Origin: Coxiellaceae bacterium
GTDB lineage: Bacteria > Pseudomonadota > Gammaproteobacteria > Coxiellales > Coxiellaceae
Length of the DNA: 61,786 nucleotides
Direction: 5' to 3'
Assembly (NCBI GenBank): GCA_029212925.1
Contig: JARGOB010000016.1
Coordinates: forward strand, 1-61,786
Part shown: positions 37,353 to 47,292 of the stretch, one piece after another
Layout: each line of letters starts with the position of its first letter
Position numbering within the stretch: the stretch's first letter is position 1
Translations under genes and position numbers: made by a program
Notes under the pieces: generated by a model
Seen by the model: the letters and a program-made list of their open reading frames with translations, nothing else
The model's database searches: none
What the model was told of the DNA's origin: nothing

Positions 37353-39368
37353 ATGGATATCATGATGAAAAGAATATGGATGTTGCCGATCACTTGTCTT
37401 GTTGGTTTTATTTTATGCAGTTTTGCTGCGGTGGGTGTTGCAGCTAATCCTACGGGTCTTATCTCCGGTACAGTTGTGCCCAATGGTGTGGTGTTAAGTA
37501 TGGCGCAAGATAAAGTGCATCATGCTTTATACGTAGCTGGTCGGTTTGCTGGGTTCGCTGCAAAAACAGGTGGCGGTGCAACGCTTGATCACCATGGCAA
37601 ACTTGAGCAGCAACATGCGGTATTCGACGGCAACGTTTTTGCATCAGTGGCTGATGGTCATGGTGGCTTCTATGTGGGTGGTAACTTTAGTAATGTTGAT
37701 GCAACCGGCATTAAGCGCATAGCGCATATTAATAGTGATGGCTCGGTTGATAATCATTTTAAGCCCTTAATCAATGATACCGTAAGACATGTTGCAATAT
37801 TAAATACGCGGTTGTATGTTGCCACTTATAGAAAGGTTTATGAGATTGATTTATTGTCAGGTGACATTAATTCAGCTTTCGTGCTTAATACAGATGCTGA
37901 TATATTTGCGATGCATGTCACTAATTTTGGTGTATACATTGGCGGCCTTTTTAAACACGTTAATGGATTAAATATTCCATTTTTTGCAAAAGCGAGTCGT
38001 AATACCGGTGTGGTAGATACGGGTTATTATCGATCGCCAGAAATTGTTTATCAGATTTTATCTAGACCAAATGATGAGCTTTTTTTAGTTCTACGTAATA
38101 CTGATAACATGATTTTAAAATTGCATGAAGTATCGGGTAGTGTTAATAATAATTTCAATATTGGCAAGGTTCGCGCTTTGTCGCTAGATGCAGCAATTGA
38201 TGGCAATTGGTTATATGCTTCCCATGCTAATGTACCTTATTTACGTCGTTACAATATTATTAGCGGCAGATTGGATCGTACTTTTTCGGTTCGTTTAAAT
38301 ACATACCCGCAAGTGATCCATTTTGATGATCACTATATGTATATGTCTGGTGCCTTTACTCTCATTAATGGTAGCTCTGCAGTAAAGCGCAATGCAAGGC
38401 TGGATAAGGTGACCTGGCAGCTGGATACCAGTTACCATCCACTGTTTAGAGGTCGGTTGACTACTATTGCCACTGGTGGCGATAAGATTTTTACCGGTGG
38501 CTATTTTTTTGGTGTGGGTAATGAGGGTGTGCCTTATTTAGCTAAGATAGATTTGACGACTGGTTTACCTGACCCAACATTTGCTCCAAAAATAAATGGC
38601 AATGTAAATGCGGTAGCCATTAATGGTGAGCATGTGTTTATTGGTGGTGAATTTTCTGCTATTGATAATCAGCCAGCTCAACGTATTGCCATGTTGTCGA
38701 CGGCTGGCGTTGTTGATGAAACATTTAAGCCGCATGCTGATGGTACTGTCTATGTATTAAAAACGCATCGTGGTTATCTCTATATGGGCGGCCGTTTTCG
38801 GCATGTAGGAGGTCGTGTAGCTTACTGCTTAACACGATTCAAATTAGATACGCTGGCACAAGAAAGAACTTTTGATTTTGGTCAAAACAATGTGGTGTGG
38901 GATGTTGCATTTGCCGGTAAATACATGTTTGTTGGCGGTCAGTTTACCGATCGCTTGAGAAAGTATTCTTTAGACACAGGAATCAAAATTAATAGCTTTA
39001 ATCCAGCCATTAGCGGTACCGTTAAAAATGTATTATTTGATGTTGATCATGTCTATGCCGCGGGCTATTTTCCTGGAGTAGTGGTTCGATTGAATCCACG
39101 AACAGGTGCGCCACGCCCTAAGTTTAAACCAGCGTTAACGGGCAGAGGTTTTTCATTAGCAAAACATGGCGACTCAATCTATGTGGGGCTAGACAATGCA
39201 TTGGTGCGTTTGGATAAAGTGACGGGTGTTCAGGATGTTAGTTTTAATCCGCAGACAGATGGCATTGTTTACAGTTTGTTGGTAGATGATAACAGACTGT
39301 TTGCTGCTGGCTATTTTACCCATATATTTAATCAGTTTATGCCGTATCTCTCCGATACGGCGTTGTAA
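37353..39368 (+). CDS. Exported delta-60-repeat beta-propeller protein
   Basis: 671 residues with a signal peptide (MKRIWMLPITCLVGFILCS...VAA); ATGs at 37353, 37362 and 37365 are all possible and no ribosome site decides. The rest is built of about twelve repeats of the form LYVAGxFxxV...R-hydrophobic...DGxVDxxFxP (for example YVGGNFSNVDATGIKRI, FIGGEFSAIDNQPAQRI, YMGGRFRHVGG), the delta-60/DUF5122 type. Predicted extracellular or periplasmic propellers. It is a second type of exported propeller besides the RCC1 proteins. Function unknown. Confidence 0.8.
   Translation: MDIMMKRIWMLPITCLVGFILCSFAAVGVAANPTGLISGTVVPNGVVLSMAQDKVHHALYVAGRFAGFAAKTGGGATLDHHGKLEQQHAVFDGNVFASVADGHGGFYVGGNFSNVDATGIKRIAHINSDGSVDNHFKPLINDTVRHVAILNTRLYVATYRKVYEIDLLSGDINSAFVLNTDADIFAMHVTNFGVYIGGLFKHVNGLNIPFFAKASRNTGVVDTGYYRSPEIVYQILSRPNDELFLVLRNTDNMILKLHEVSGSVNNNFNIGKVRALSLDAAIDGNWLYASHANVPYLRRYNIISGRLDRTFSVRLNTYPQVIHFDDHYMYMSGAFTLINGSSAVKRNARLDKVTWQLDTSYHPLFRGRLTTIATGGDKIFTGGYFFGVGNEGVPYLAKIDLTTGLPDPTFAPKINGNVNAVAINGEHVFIGGEFSAIDNQPAQRIAMLSTAGVVDETFKPHADGTVYVLKTHRGYLYMGGRFRHVGGRVAYCLTRFKLDTLAQERTFDFGQNNVVWDVAFAGKYMFVGGQFTDRLRKYSLDTGIKINSFNPAISGTVKNVLFDVDHVYAAGYFPGVVVRLNPRTGAPRPKFKPALTGRGFSLAKHGDSIYVGLDNALVRLDKVTGVQDVSFNPQTDGIVYSLLVDDNRLFAAGYFTHIFNQFMPYLSDTAL
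39341..39361 (+). terminator. Hairpin at the end of the propeller gene
   Basis: GCCGTATC (39341-39348) and GATACGGC (39354-39361) form a perfect 8-bp stem over the last codons. Only a short T-poor tail follows, so termination is possible but not typical. Confidence 0.35.
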
Positions 39369-39409
39369 TAGCTATTGGTCGCGTTTATTGCTGATCGTTC
39401 ATTAAGTAT

Positions 39410-39444
39410 TAATAATAATATAATAGTTATATGTTATTATTATT
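39410..39444. other. A/T-only inverted repeat
   Basis: AATAATAATA (39411-39420) and TTATTATTATT (39434-39444) pair across a 13-bp centre. It lies between the propeller gene and the six-gene operon, and may be a weak terminator or upstream promoter DNA. The remaining 160 bp of this gap show no gene. Confidence 0.4.
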
Positions 39445-39602
39445 GTAATGAACAAAGCTTATTTCAGACCATCTAGGTATCAATGTATCTTTATGATTCT
39501 TAATAAACTTTTTCTTAAAGCAGTATGCCTATAGTTCGCTATACTCATACTTATTCTGAAAACACACTATATAGAAAGTATAAGAAGAGAAGGTATAAGA
39601 CC

Positions 39603-40442
39603 ATGCGTAAAATTGACTTACATTGTTATCCAAATACCCAAAAGTGGATTGATTGCCAAGGCCCTTATGTGGAAGCTTTAGCGACATACTGGAAGCGTGA
39701 ATGGGCAGCAAAAAGCGAACAAGATGTTGTCAAAGATTTTGAACAGGGTGGTGTTGAGGCTGTATTGGTTGCATTGGATTTATCAATCACGATTAACACA
39801 CCACCTTGCGACAACGATTATGTAGCCGGCATGCGCGATCGCCATGATTGCATTATTCAAGCATGGGGTGCTGTAGAACCTAGCATGGGTCAGGCCGCTA
39901 TTGATGAAGCAAAACACGCCATTCATGATTTACATATGCTTGGTTTTCATTTTCATCCCATCATGCAACATTTTCGTGTCGATGATCCGCGTTACTATCC
40001 GCTGTTTGAAGAAATAAGTGCTATGAATGTACCGGTAATGATTGATGTCGGCATGACCGGTATGGGTGCAGGTACACCTGGCGGCATGGGTGCGCGAACA
40101 CGTCATGCGCATCCCGAAGCGATTGATAACCTTGCCGTAGATTTCCCAAATTTAACTATTATCATGGCTCACCCCGGCTATCCATGGATTGATGAAACAA
40201 CGGTTGTTGCTTTGCATAAAGCCAATGTTTATTGGGAAATGTCAGGTTGGGGTCCAAAATATTTGCCAGAATCTATTAAGCGCGATATGCGCACACGTCT
40301 CAAAGATAAAATGATGTTTGGCAGTGACTACCCTAGTATTCCTTATGAAAAGCTACATCGTGAATGGGCGGACATGGGTTGGAAGGATGAAATCCTTGAA
40401 GGTTTTTATCACGGTAATGCTGAACGTGTGCTGGGGTTATAG
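39603..40442 (+). CDS. Amidohydrolase-2 family hydrolase (CouO/PhdC-like)
   Basis: 279 residues from ATG 39603 (MRKIDLHCYPNTQKW) after GAGAAGG; upstream codons are not conserved in style. TIM-barrel amidohydrolase motifs: IDLHCYP, GFHFHP, IIMAHPGYPW and MMFGSDYPS. In actinobacterial coumarate/phenylpropanoid pathways a family member (CouO/PhdC) hydrolyses the beta-ketoacyl-CoA to an aromatic acid and acetyl-CoA. The neighbours here (hydratase, SDR, ligase) match that pathway. First gene of a tight six-gene operon; the next start is 2 bp beyond its stop. Confidence 0.75.
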   Translation: MRKIDLHCYPNTQKWIDCQGPYVEALATYWKREWAAKSEQDVVKDFEQGGVEAVLVALDLSITINTPPCDNDYVAGMRDRHDCIIQAWGAVEPSMGQAAIDEAKHAIHDLHMLGFHFHPIMQHFRVDDPRYYPLFEEISAMNVPVMIDVGMTGMGAGTPGGMGARTRHAHPEAIDNLAVDFPNLTIIMAHPGYPWIDETTVVALHKANVYWEMSGWGPKYLPESIKRDMRTRLKDKMMFGSDYPSIPYEKLHREWADMGWKDEILEGFYHGNAERVLGL

Positions 40443-40444
40443 TC

Positions 40445-41236
40445 ATGCAATTTATTGATACCCAGAAAATTGGTCATACACTTTATATAACGATTAATCG
40501 CCCGGAAGTGCTTAATGCATTAAGTCCAACGGTTTATCATGAGCTCAGTCTGGTGTTAGATGAACTAGAAGCAAACGAAGAGCTTTGGTTAGGTGTATTA
40601 ACTGGCGCCGGTGAACGCGCTTTTTCAGCCGGACGCGACTTAAAGCAAATGGCTGCAATAGCTAAAGGCACGAATGAAGAAAAAAAAGCAGAAGCAGAAT
40701 TATGGCAAAACACTACACGTCTGACTGATCGATTCTATTATTCAAAGCCTTTGATAGCTAAATTAAATGGTTTGGCTTTTGGTGGTGGTTTTGAATTAGC
40801 ACTGGCTTGCGACATTATTGTGGCCGCCGATCATGTCAACATGGGTTTGCCCGAACCACGCCGTGGTTTAATAGCGATGGCCGGTGGCGTGCACCGCTTA
40901 CCAAGACAGGTGGGTCTTAAAGCAGCGATGGGTTATTTATTAACGGGTCGTCCTATGACGGCGCAACGTGGTTATGAATTAGGTTTGGTCAATGAAGTGG
41001 TGCCAGCAGCAGAATTAGATCAAGCGGTGCAGCGTTGGGTAGATGATATGTTGTTATGTGCACCATTATCACTGCGCTCAACGAAGCAGTGTGTAATGCA
41101 AGGCATGAATTATCCATTAGAACAAGCAATGCAGCAAACATATGACTGGGAAGAAAAAAGAAAGCATAGTGAGGATAGCTTAGAAGGTCCGCGTGCATTT
41201 ACAGAAAAACGTGATCCAAAATGGCAGGGAAAGTAA
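40445..41236 (+). CDS. Enoyl-CoA hydratase
   Basis: 263 residues. Crotonase fold with both catalytic glutamates in place (GGGFELALACDII and MGLPEPRRGLIAMAGGVHRLPR) and the oxyanion-hole segment AFSAGRDLKQM. It hydrates a trans-2-enoyl-CoA. The start is 2 bp after the amidohydrolase stop. In the proposed pathway it would correspond to CouM. Confidence 0.88.
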   Translation: MQFIDTQKIGHTLYITINRPEVLNALSPTVYHELSLVLDELEANEELWLGVLTGAGERAFSAGRDLKQMAAIAKGTNEEKKAEAELWQNTTRLTDRFYYSKPLIAKLNGLAFGGGFELALACDIIVAADHVNMGLPEPRRGLIAMAGGVHRLPRQVGLKAAMGYLLTGRPMTAQRGYELGLVNEVVPAAELDQAVQRWVDDMLLCAPLSLRSTKQCVMQGMNYPLEQAMQQTYDWEEKRKHSEDSLEGPRAFTEKRDPKWQGK

Positions 41237-41262
41237 ATAAATAAAAATTGGGAGTAAGAAAA

Positions 41263-42024
41263 ATGACAGATAAACGAGTAGCATTAGTCACCGGTTCCTC
41301 TTCAGGCATTGGTGCTGCGGTCGCAACGGCTTTAGCCAATGCAGGTTATAACGTGGTGGTGAATTACAGCAGCAGTCCTGACTCCGCCGCTAAAACAGTA
41401 GAAGCGTGTAATAAAGCAGGTTCGGATACGTTGCTAGTTCAATGTGATGTGTCTAATGAAGATAGCGTGACCAGCATGGTGGAAGCGATCAAGAAAAAAT
41501 ATAATCGCTTAGATGTTGTTTGTAGTAATGCCGGCACGTCTATCGATACACCGCCGAAGAACTTTGATGAGGTGACTGTAGAAGATTGGGACCGTGTATT
41601 TTCAGTCAACGTTCGTGGTTTGTTTTTAATTGCAAAGCATACACGCAAGATGTTGGAAGCATCAGATAATGCCGCTATGGTAAATACGGCGTCAATCGTA
41701 GGTATGCGCCCGGGTGCGCAACCAATGCCTTATTCAGCATCAAAAGCGGCAGTGATTAGCATGACGCAAACCCTGTGTAACGCAATGGGCCCGAACGTTC
41801 GGGTGAATGCGATTGCCCCCGGTTGGATGGAAGGCAAATGGATGGAGTGGATGCTGCAAGATAACTACGATAAATTAATGGGACGACGTGCAAAACAAAC
41901 CCCATTAAAACGTTGTGTGACCGCAGAGGATGTTGCAGAAGTAGTGTTGACTTTGGTTGAGCACATGCATTTTGTAACCGGTGAAACCATTGTTATTGAT
42001 GGTGGTTTTGCAAAAACAACTTAG
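41263..42024 (+). CDS. SDR-family 3-hydroxyacyl-CoA dehydrogenase-like oxidoreductase
   Basis: 253 residues from ATG 41263 after GGGAG. The nucleotide motif TGSSSGIGAAVA, the NAG motif CSNAGTS, catalytic Ser in NTASIVGMRPG and YSASK are intact. NAD(P)-dependent oxidation of the hydroxyacyl-CoA produced by the preceding hydratase is the likely role, equivalent to CouN. Similar sequences are also annotated as FabG, but no acyl-carrier-protein gene is nearby. Confidence 0.88.
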   Translation: MTDKRVALVTGSSSGIGAAVATALANAGYNVVVNYSSSPDSAAKTVEACNKAGSDTLLVQCDVSNEDSVTSMVEAIKKKYNRLDVVCSNAGTSIDTPPKNFDEVTVEDWDRVFSVNVRGLFLIAKHTRKMLEASDNAAMVNTASIVGMRPGAQPMPYSASKAAVISMTQTLCNAMGPNVRVNAIAPGWMEGKWMEWMLQDNYDKLMGRRAKQTPLKRCVTAEDVAEVVLTLVEHMHFVTGETIVIDGGFAKTT

Positions 42025-42039
42025 AGAAGGGGCGTAGTC

Positions 42040-43695
42040 ATGTTAGAAGGTTTTGTACCATACCCTGAAGAGTACGTGAAAAAATACCGCGATAGCGGTT
42101 ACTGGGAAGATCAAACGATTGCCACACGATTTGCCGAAGCTTGTCAACAACATGGTGACAAGATTGCTGTTTGTGATGCGAATACAGAAGTGACCTATAC
42201 ACAACTGCATAAGCGCGCTGAACAAATAGGCTTAAATTTGCTTGATGCGGGTTTGCAGCCTGGCGATATTGTCGTTTTGCAATTAGGCAACGTACTTGAG
42301 TTTGTTTATTTGTATTTTGCATTTCAAATGATAGGTGTACGACCTATTTTGGCGTTACAAAATCACCGCTACCGTGAGTTACGGCAATTTGTTGAGCTAT
42401 CAGGCGCTGTTGCTATTTTTACTCATGATAAGGCTAAAGATTGTGATTTTATTGAAACGGTAAATCGCATTCAATCAGAAACAAAAACATTAAAAAATAA
42501 GTTTGTATTTGGTGCGCCTACAAAAGGTTTTCATTCTATCAATGAATTAATGCACGCAAACAGTACGAGAGATATCTCTGAAATAGAAGAAATCCAGCAC
42601 ATAATTGATCCCTGTGAGCCTGCCTTGTTTTTATTGTCGGGGGGTACAACCGGCATACCTAAGCTGATTCCTCGGACTCATAATGATTTTATCTGTAACT
42701 CTAAATTAGCGACAGATTATACGGGCATCGATGACCATTCGGTGATGCTCATTGTATTACAGATGGCGCATAACTTGCCGTTGGCCTGCCCAGGGTTGCA
42801 AGGTTTTATCCGTAAAGGCGCTAAAATAGTGTTACATACCAGCATCCGGTCTGAAGAGGTGTTTGCACTAGTGCAAAAGCATAAGGTCACGCATATACAC
42901 GTTGTGCCAGCCTTACTGATTAAGTGGATGCATGATGAGCATATCAACGATTATGATCTCAGCAGTGTTGAGGTGATTCAATCAGGTGGTCAAAGCTTAC
43001 AACCGGAAACACGCATGTTAACTGAAAAAATGTTACCCAATTGCACCGTACAAGAAAACTTTGGTATGGCTGAGGGATTGCTAATGTTTGTTCACTTGGA
43101 TGATCCGCGTGAAGTACGTTTGGAGACAGTGGGTCGTCCAGTATGTGAAGATGATGAGGTTAAATTAGTTGACGATGACGGTAACGAAGTAGCATGTGGC
43201 GAAGTCGGTGAAATGTGGTGCCGTGGACCTTATACATTGCGTGGTTATTTTCGTGCTGCTGAGCATAATGCACGCAGTTTTAGTGAAGACGGCTTCTTTC
43301 ACAGTGGTGACTTAATGCGCCAGCATGCTTCTGGTAATTACATTGTTGAAGGCCGTAAAAAAGATTTGATTAATCGCGCCGGTGAAAAAATATCCGCTGA
43401 AGAGGTGGAAAATTTAATCTTATCTCACGGCGCAGTTAAGAATGTGGCTTGTGTCGCCATGCCAGATCCAGTAACAGGTGAAAAAATGTGTGCGTATGTT
43501 ATCTTACAGCCTGATAAACATTTAAGCTTTGGCGAGCTCAGTGATTATTTGTTATCACACGAAATGGCTAAATTTAAATTGCCAGAACGTTTGGAAATTA
43601 TTGACGAATTTCCATTGTCAAATTTTGGCAAAGTATCTAAAAAGGATTTAGTGCAGATGATTACCGATAAGCTACAACAAGAAGGGAGTAATTGA
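42040..43695 (+). CDS. Aryl/acyl-AMP ligase (EntE/DhbE-like)
   Basis: 551 residues. The N-terminus (MLEGFVPYPEEYVKKYRDSG) and overall sequence match 2,3-dihydroxybenzoate-AMP ligases. Motifs: LLSGGTTGIPKLIPRTHND (A3), NFGMAEG (A5), HSGDLM (A7), GRKKDLINRAGEKISAEEVE (A8) and NFGKVSKKDL with the catalytic Lys (A10). It activates a carboxylate, probably aromatic, to the adenylate and then the thioester. No siderophore synthase is present, so CoA-ligase duty in the degradation operon is more likely. Confidence 0.85.
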   Translation: MLEGFVPYPEEYVKKYRDSGYWEDQTIATRFAEACQQHGDKIAVCDANTEVTYTQLHKRAEQIGLNLLDAGLQPGDIVVLQLGNVLEFVYLYFAFQMIGVRPILALQNHRYRELRQFVELSGAVAIFTHDKAKDCDFIETVNRIQSETKTLKNKFVFGAPTKGFHSINELMHANSTRDISEIEEIQHIIDPCEPALFLLSGGTTGIPKLIPRTHNDFICNSKLATDYTGIDDHSVMLIVLQMAHNLPLACPGLQGFIRKGAKIVLHTSIRSEEVFALVQKHKVTHIHVVPALLIKWMHDEHINDYDLSSVEVIQSGGQSLQPETRMLTEKMLPNCTVQENFGMAEGLLMFVHLDDPREVRLETVGRPVCEDDEVKLVDDDGNEVACGEVGEMWCRGPYTLRGYFRAAEHNARSFSEDGFFHSGDLMRQHASGNYIVEGRKKDLINRAGEKISAEEVENLILSHGAVKNVACVAMPDPVTGEKMCAYVILQPDKHLSFGELSDYLLSHEMAKFKLPERLEIIDEFPLSNFGKVSKKDLVQMITDKLQQEGSN

Positions 43696-44468
43696 TGGGT
43701 TACTTGCAAACTAAAATTAATGAAGGTGTTGCTACATTGACACTAAATGATGATAAGCGACGTAATATTTTATCTGTCGAATTAGTGGATGAAATCATTG
43801 CGGCCGTTGGTGAGCTTGAAAACAATGGCAGTGTGCATGCCATTATTGTTACTGGCAACGGTAAGGCTTTTTGTGCTGGTGCAGATTTGCAAGATTTGTC
43901 TGATGCGCGCGATGGCAATGGTGAGGGAATTAAAAAAATCTATCAAGGATTTATGACAATTGCTAAATGTAAATTGCCTACCATTGCAGCTGTTAATGGT
44001 CCAGCCGTGGGTGCTGGTATGAACTTAGCCACCGCGTGTGATGTTAGAGTCGCGGCTAAATCAGCTAAGTTTGACACGCGTTTTTTACAGCTTGGTTTGC
44101 ATCCTGGCGGTGGCTGCACTTGGATGTTGCAACGCGCATTCGGTTGGCAGCAATCCGTTGCGTCATTATTGTTTGGCAAAAAACTCGATGGAGAAGCCGC
44201 GGTTCAAGCAGGATTAGCGCTCTGTTGTGTCGAGGATGATGAATTATTGGTAGAAGCGCATAAGTTAGCGAGTCGTGCAGCGCGCTACCCTCGAGACTTA
44301 CTGATCAAAACCAAACAAAGTCTAGTCGATACATCGGTTATGAATGAGCATCAGGAGGCGGTTGATTATGAGTATGATGTTCAGATGTGGTCCTTACAAC
44401 AGCCTGCCTTCGCTGAGTTAATTGAAGCGATGCAGCGTAAAGTCAACAAAAAGAATGAGAGTAACTAG
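43695..44468 (+). CDS. Enoyl-CoA hydratase/isomerase family protein (catalytic Glu absent)
   Basis: 257 residues from ATG 43695, whose A is shared with the ligase stop (TGATG), with GAAGGGAG upstream; a TTG 3 bp earlier is less likely. Crotonase fold with [11 protein letters not shown], but both catalytic Glu positions differ ([27 protein letters not shown]). This variant is common in actinobacterial EchA-type proteins and may do isomerisation, hydrolysis or C-C cleavage rather than hydration. Confidence 0.82.
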   Translation: MGYLQTKINEGVATLTLNDDKRRNILSVELVDEIIAAVGELENNGSVHAIIVTGNGKAFCAGADLQDLSDARDGNGEGIKKIYQGFMTIAKCKLPTIAAVNGPAVGAGMNLATACDVRVAAKSAKFDTRFLQLGLHPGGGCTWMLQRAFGWQQSVASLLFGKKLDGEAAVQAGLALCCVEDDELLVEAHKLASRAARYPRDLLIKTKQSLVDTSVMNEHQEAVDYEYDVQMWSLQQPAFAELIEAMQRKVNKKNESN

Positions 44469-44470
44469 TT

Positions 44471-45658
44471 ATGACTGACGTAGTCATTGTATCAACAGCG
44501 CGTACGCCGATGGGCAAGGCCTACCGTGGAGCATTCAACATAACACCGGTACCGACGTTGGCATCCTATGCTGTTAAGGCAGCACTGCAACGTGCTGATG
44601 TCGATGGCGCAGAAATTGAAGAATTGGTGATGGGCTGTGCGCGACCTGAAGGAACGCAAAGTAAAAATGTAGCGCGGCATATTGTTGCGCGATCTGGATT
44701 GCCGTATTCAGTGGCAGCTTTTACCGTAAGCCGACGTTGTGCTTCTGGCCTGCAGGCCATAGTGAGTGCCGCGCATCGTATTTTGGTTGATGGTGCAACA
44801 ATAATTATAGCGGCGGGTGGTGAAAATATTTCATTAGTACAAAATGATCATACCAATGAATTTTTTGGTAAAGATCCTTGGCTTGAGGAAAATATTGTCG
44901 GTAGTTATATGTCGAATATAGAAACCGCTGAAAATGTTGCGCAGCGTTATGGTATTTCGAGGCAGCAACAAGACGAATACAGTTTATTGAGCCAGCAACG
45001 CACAGCAGCAGCGCAACAAGCTGGATTATTTGATGATGAAATTATACCTGTTACCACTATCAAGCAAGTAACCGATAAACAAACAAAGCAAGTCTCTGAG
45101 CAAGAAGTCACATTGGAAAAAGATGAATGTAATAGAGCAACAACAGCCGAAGGCCTTGCGCAATTAAAGCCGCTAATGGATATCGACAATGCATCAGTAA
45201 CGGCGGGTAATGCTTGCCAAATGTCCGACGGCGTGTCGGCTTGTGTATTGATGACGCGTGAAGAAGCGGATAGGCGTGGCTTAAAGCCGTTGGGCGTCTT
45301 TCATGGTTTTGCGGCCGCAGGCTGTAAGGCAGATGAAATGGGTGTTGGGCCTTTATATGCTGTACCGCGGTTATTGGAGCGTGCAGGTTTAACAGTAAAT
45401 GATATTGATTTATGGGAGTTGAACGAAGCGTTTGCCTCGCAAACACTTTATTGCGCGCGTGAGTTGCATATACCAATTGAAAAAATGAACGTTAATGGTG
45501 GTGCCATTGCCGTTGGTCACCCTTATGGTATGTCAGGAGCCAGAATGGTTGGTCATCTGCTGATAGAAGGCCGTCGTCGTGGTGCGCGTTACGGTGTCGT
45601 CACTATGTGTATTGGCGGCGGTCAGGGTGCTGCGGGTTTGTTTGAAATCGTCGATTGA
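44471..45658 (+). CDS. Acetyl-CoA acyltransferase (thiolase)
   Basis: 395 residues. The nucleophilic Cys is in [11 protein letters not shown] (about 90), with [23 protein letters not shown] and the second Cys in [13 protein letters not shown]. It is a degradative-type thiolase and the last gene of the operon, convergent with the GFA-protein gene (stops adjacent). It would complete thiolytic cleavage of a beta-ketoacyl-CoA. Confidence 0.92.
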   Translation: MTDVVIVSTARTPMGKAYRGAFNITPVPTLASYAVKAALQRADVDGAEIEELVMGCARPEGTQSKNVARHIVARSGLPYSVAAFTVSRRCASGLQAIVSAAHRILVDGATIIIAAGGENISLVQNDHTNEFFGKDPWLEENIVGSYMSNIETAENVAQRYGISRQQQDEYSLLSQQRTAAAQQAGLFDDEIIPVTTIKQVTDKQTKQVSEQEVTLEKDECNRATTAEGLAQLKPLMDIDNASVTAGNACQMSDGVSACVLMTREEADRRGLKPLGVFHGFAAAGCKADEMGVGPLYAVPRLLERAGLTVNDIDLWELNEAFASQTLYCARELHIPIEKMNVNGGAIAVGHPYGMSGARMVGHLLIEGRRRGARYGVVTMCIGGGQGAAGLFEIVD

Positions 45659-46024
45659 TTATTGATCCCAATCAAATTTTTCTTCTGCAAATAATATGTG
45701 TTGAGGCTTGAAGCCGGAGTCTTTTATGGCGTTTGCACGTATCACAACCTTGTCTGCAGATTTAGTCGGAAATGCATATAGCTGTGTCGAGCAAGTAGGG
45801 CAAAAGTGCATTATAATGGGTTCGCCACTACCGCCGGGATATTCAAAGGTCTTAGTGTTTGTGGCTTTAGTTAAATGTGCTGCGTCAAATAGCATACCGC
45901 ACAGATGACCACCACCGTTTAGCTGGCGGCAGCTGTTGCAGTAACAAGTAAATTGAAATTCCGGTTCGGCGTTTACTTCAAAAGTATTCTCACCACAAAA
46001 GCATTTTCCGGTTAGTTGTGTCAT
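45659..46024 (-). CDS. GFA-domain zinc protein (CENP-V/Gfa-like)
   Basis: 121 residues with all zinc ligands of the glutathione-dependent formaldehyde-activating fold: GKCFCGEN, CYCNSCRQLNGG and HFCPTCSTQLY. Catalysis with formaldehyde is disputed for this family. It lies 18 bp after the MerR regulator in the same direction, so it is probably a target or passenger of that operon. Confidence 0.88.
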   Translation of the reverse strand: MTQLTGKCFCGENTFEVNAEPEFQFTCYCNSCRQLNGGGHLCGMLFDAAHLTKATNTKTFEYPGGSGEPIIMHFCPTCSTQLYAFPTKSADKVVIRANAIKDSGFKPQHILFAEEKFDWDQ

Positions 46025-46042
46025 GTTAGTTCCTTGGGGTTT

Positions 46043-46465
46043 TTATATGTCACATTTATCATCAAAGCCGAATAGCTTTTTTATGCTTGGACAGTCATCG
46101 AATGATTTATGTCGTTCACAGTTTTTAGTTAGGTCTTTAATAGCGGACTCTATTTTTTTTAATTTGGCTATTTTTTGTTGTACTTCTTTTAAGTGTTCGC
46201 CCATTCTGTCGACGACATGGATATGCTCTTTGTCGTGTGCAAACTCAATTAAATCTTTAATCACTTTTAGTGTTAATCCTACGGATTTAGCATTCATGAT
46301 AAATCTTAAGGTGGCAACTTGGCTTGATGAGTATAAGCGGTACCCGGCGGCTGTACGTGTTTTAGGTGCCAATAATCCCTGTCGTTCGTAGTGACGCAGT
46401 GTTGAGACATTGATATTTGAAAGCTTGGCCAGCTGTCCGATTGTCAGTGTTTTGGGTTCTGTCAT
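46043..46465 (-). CDS. MerR-family regulator, paralog of the one at 30647
   Basis: 140 residues. HTH LTIGQLAKLSNINVSTLRHYE, YRLYSSSQ, the block FIMNAKSVGLTL shared with the other MerR, and a C-terminal Cys pair (NCERHKSFDDCPSIKKLFG) like CueR/ZntR metal loops plus a final Cys. It lies between an alpha/beta hydrolase (18 bp) and a GFA protein (18 bp) on one transcript. The inducer may be a metal or a reactive carbonyl. Confidence 0.87.
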   Translation of the reverse strand: MTEPKTLTIGQLAKLSNINVSTLRHYERQGLLAPKTRTAAGYRLYSSSQVATLRFIMNAKSVGLTLKVIKDLIEFAHDKEHIHVVDRMGEHLKEVQQKIAKLKKIESAIKDLTKNCERHKSFDDCPSIKKLFGFDDKCDI

Positions 46466-46483
46466 CCGTGTTCTCGCTGCAAT

Positions 46484-47281
46484 TTAAACTGAGGATATAA
46501 ATGCTTTTACCGTATCAACAAATTGTTGTGGGTGCTCAATCGCGGGTAGATGGCCGCATGATTCAAACTCTACATATTTAGCATTGGGTATGCTATCCGC
46601 AATGGCTTTAACCATTGCGGGAATAAAGATGATATCCAAATCACCGCCGACAACCAGTGTTGGCGCTTTGATGTGCTGTAGCCAGTCGCTGGAATTAAAT
46701 TGATTTAACGCAGCGAGTTGCCCGATATAGCCCGGCAATGTGAATGGGTAAGGGTTGCTTGTTGCCAGTTCAACTAAATCATCCGCATTGGTTCCTTGGC
46801 TAAGGTAAGGGTAGGAATACACCCAGCTGCATATGGCTTTAACCACTGAGCTAATTGGCGCTTCTGCTTTCAATAACTCCAGTTGTGCATCGAGGTAATA
46901 TTTAAATCCATTTTGACGGTTGACGGTGGAGTTAGAAATAATCAATGATTTGACATGATCAGGGTGTCGATAGCCGAGCATTTGGGTGATCATGCCGCCC
47001 ATCGAGTTGCCAATAAAATGGGCTTGGTCAATGTTGAGGTGTTGGCACAAAGCGATAACATCATCACTCAGTTGTTCAATAGTGTATTCGCCATCTGGCA
47101 CATCCGTTTGTCCAGCACCTCGATTATCAAATACCACCACTTGATAGTGTTGTGAAAGTGGCTCCACCACTTCACGCCAAGACAAGTGGTCAGCACTAAA
47201 GCCGGAGACTAACACTAAAGGTTCACCTTCGCCATGTACTTCATAGTACATAGAAATGCCATTGATATTTGCTGTGCTCAT
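46484..47281 (-). CDS. Alpha/beta hydrolase
   Basis: 265 residues. The nucleophile elbow GNSMGG gives Ser at about 92, the acid is in VVGGDLDIIFIP and the His in ESCGHLPAIEHP; oxyanion segment LVSGFSADHLSW. It resembles 3-oxoadipate enol-lactonase or BioH-type esterases; the substrate is not evident. Starts 12 bp after the RRM gene and is followed by merR. Confidence 0.85.
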   Translation of the reverse strand: MSTANINGISMYYEVHGEGEPLVLVSGFSADHLSWREVVEPLSQHYQVVVFDNRGAGQTDVPDGEYTIEQLSDDVIALCQHLNIDQAHFIGNSMGGMITQMLGYRHPDHVKSLIISNSTVNRQNGFKYYLDAQLELLKAEAPISSVVKAICSWVYSYPYLSQGTNADDLVELATSNPYPFTLPGYIGQLAALNQFNSSDWLQHIKAPTLVVGGDLDIIFIPAMVKAIADSIPNAKYVEFESCGHLPAIEHPQQFVDTVKAFISSV

Positions 47282-47292
47282 TTTGTGTTCCT

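Noticed and set aside
42040..43695. Siderophore biosynthesis assignment for the EntE-like ligase
   Set aside because: No isochorismate enzymes, carrier proteins or NRPS genes nearby; surrounding genes are beta-oxidation type.
45108..45476. 122-codon frame opposite thiolase
   Set aside because: Antisense to a conserved enzyme with no supporting signals.
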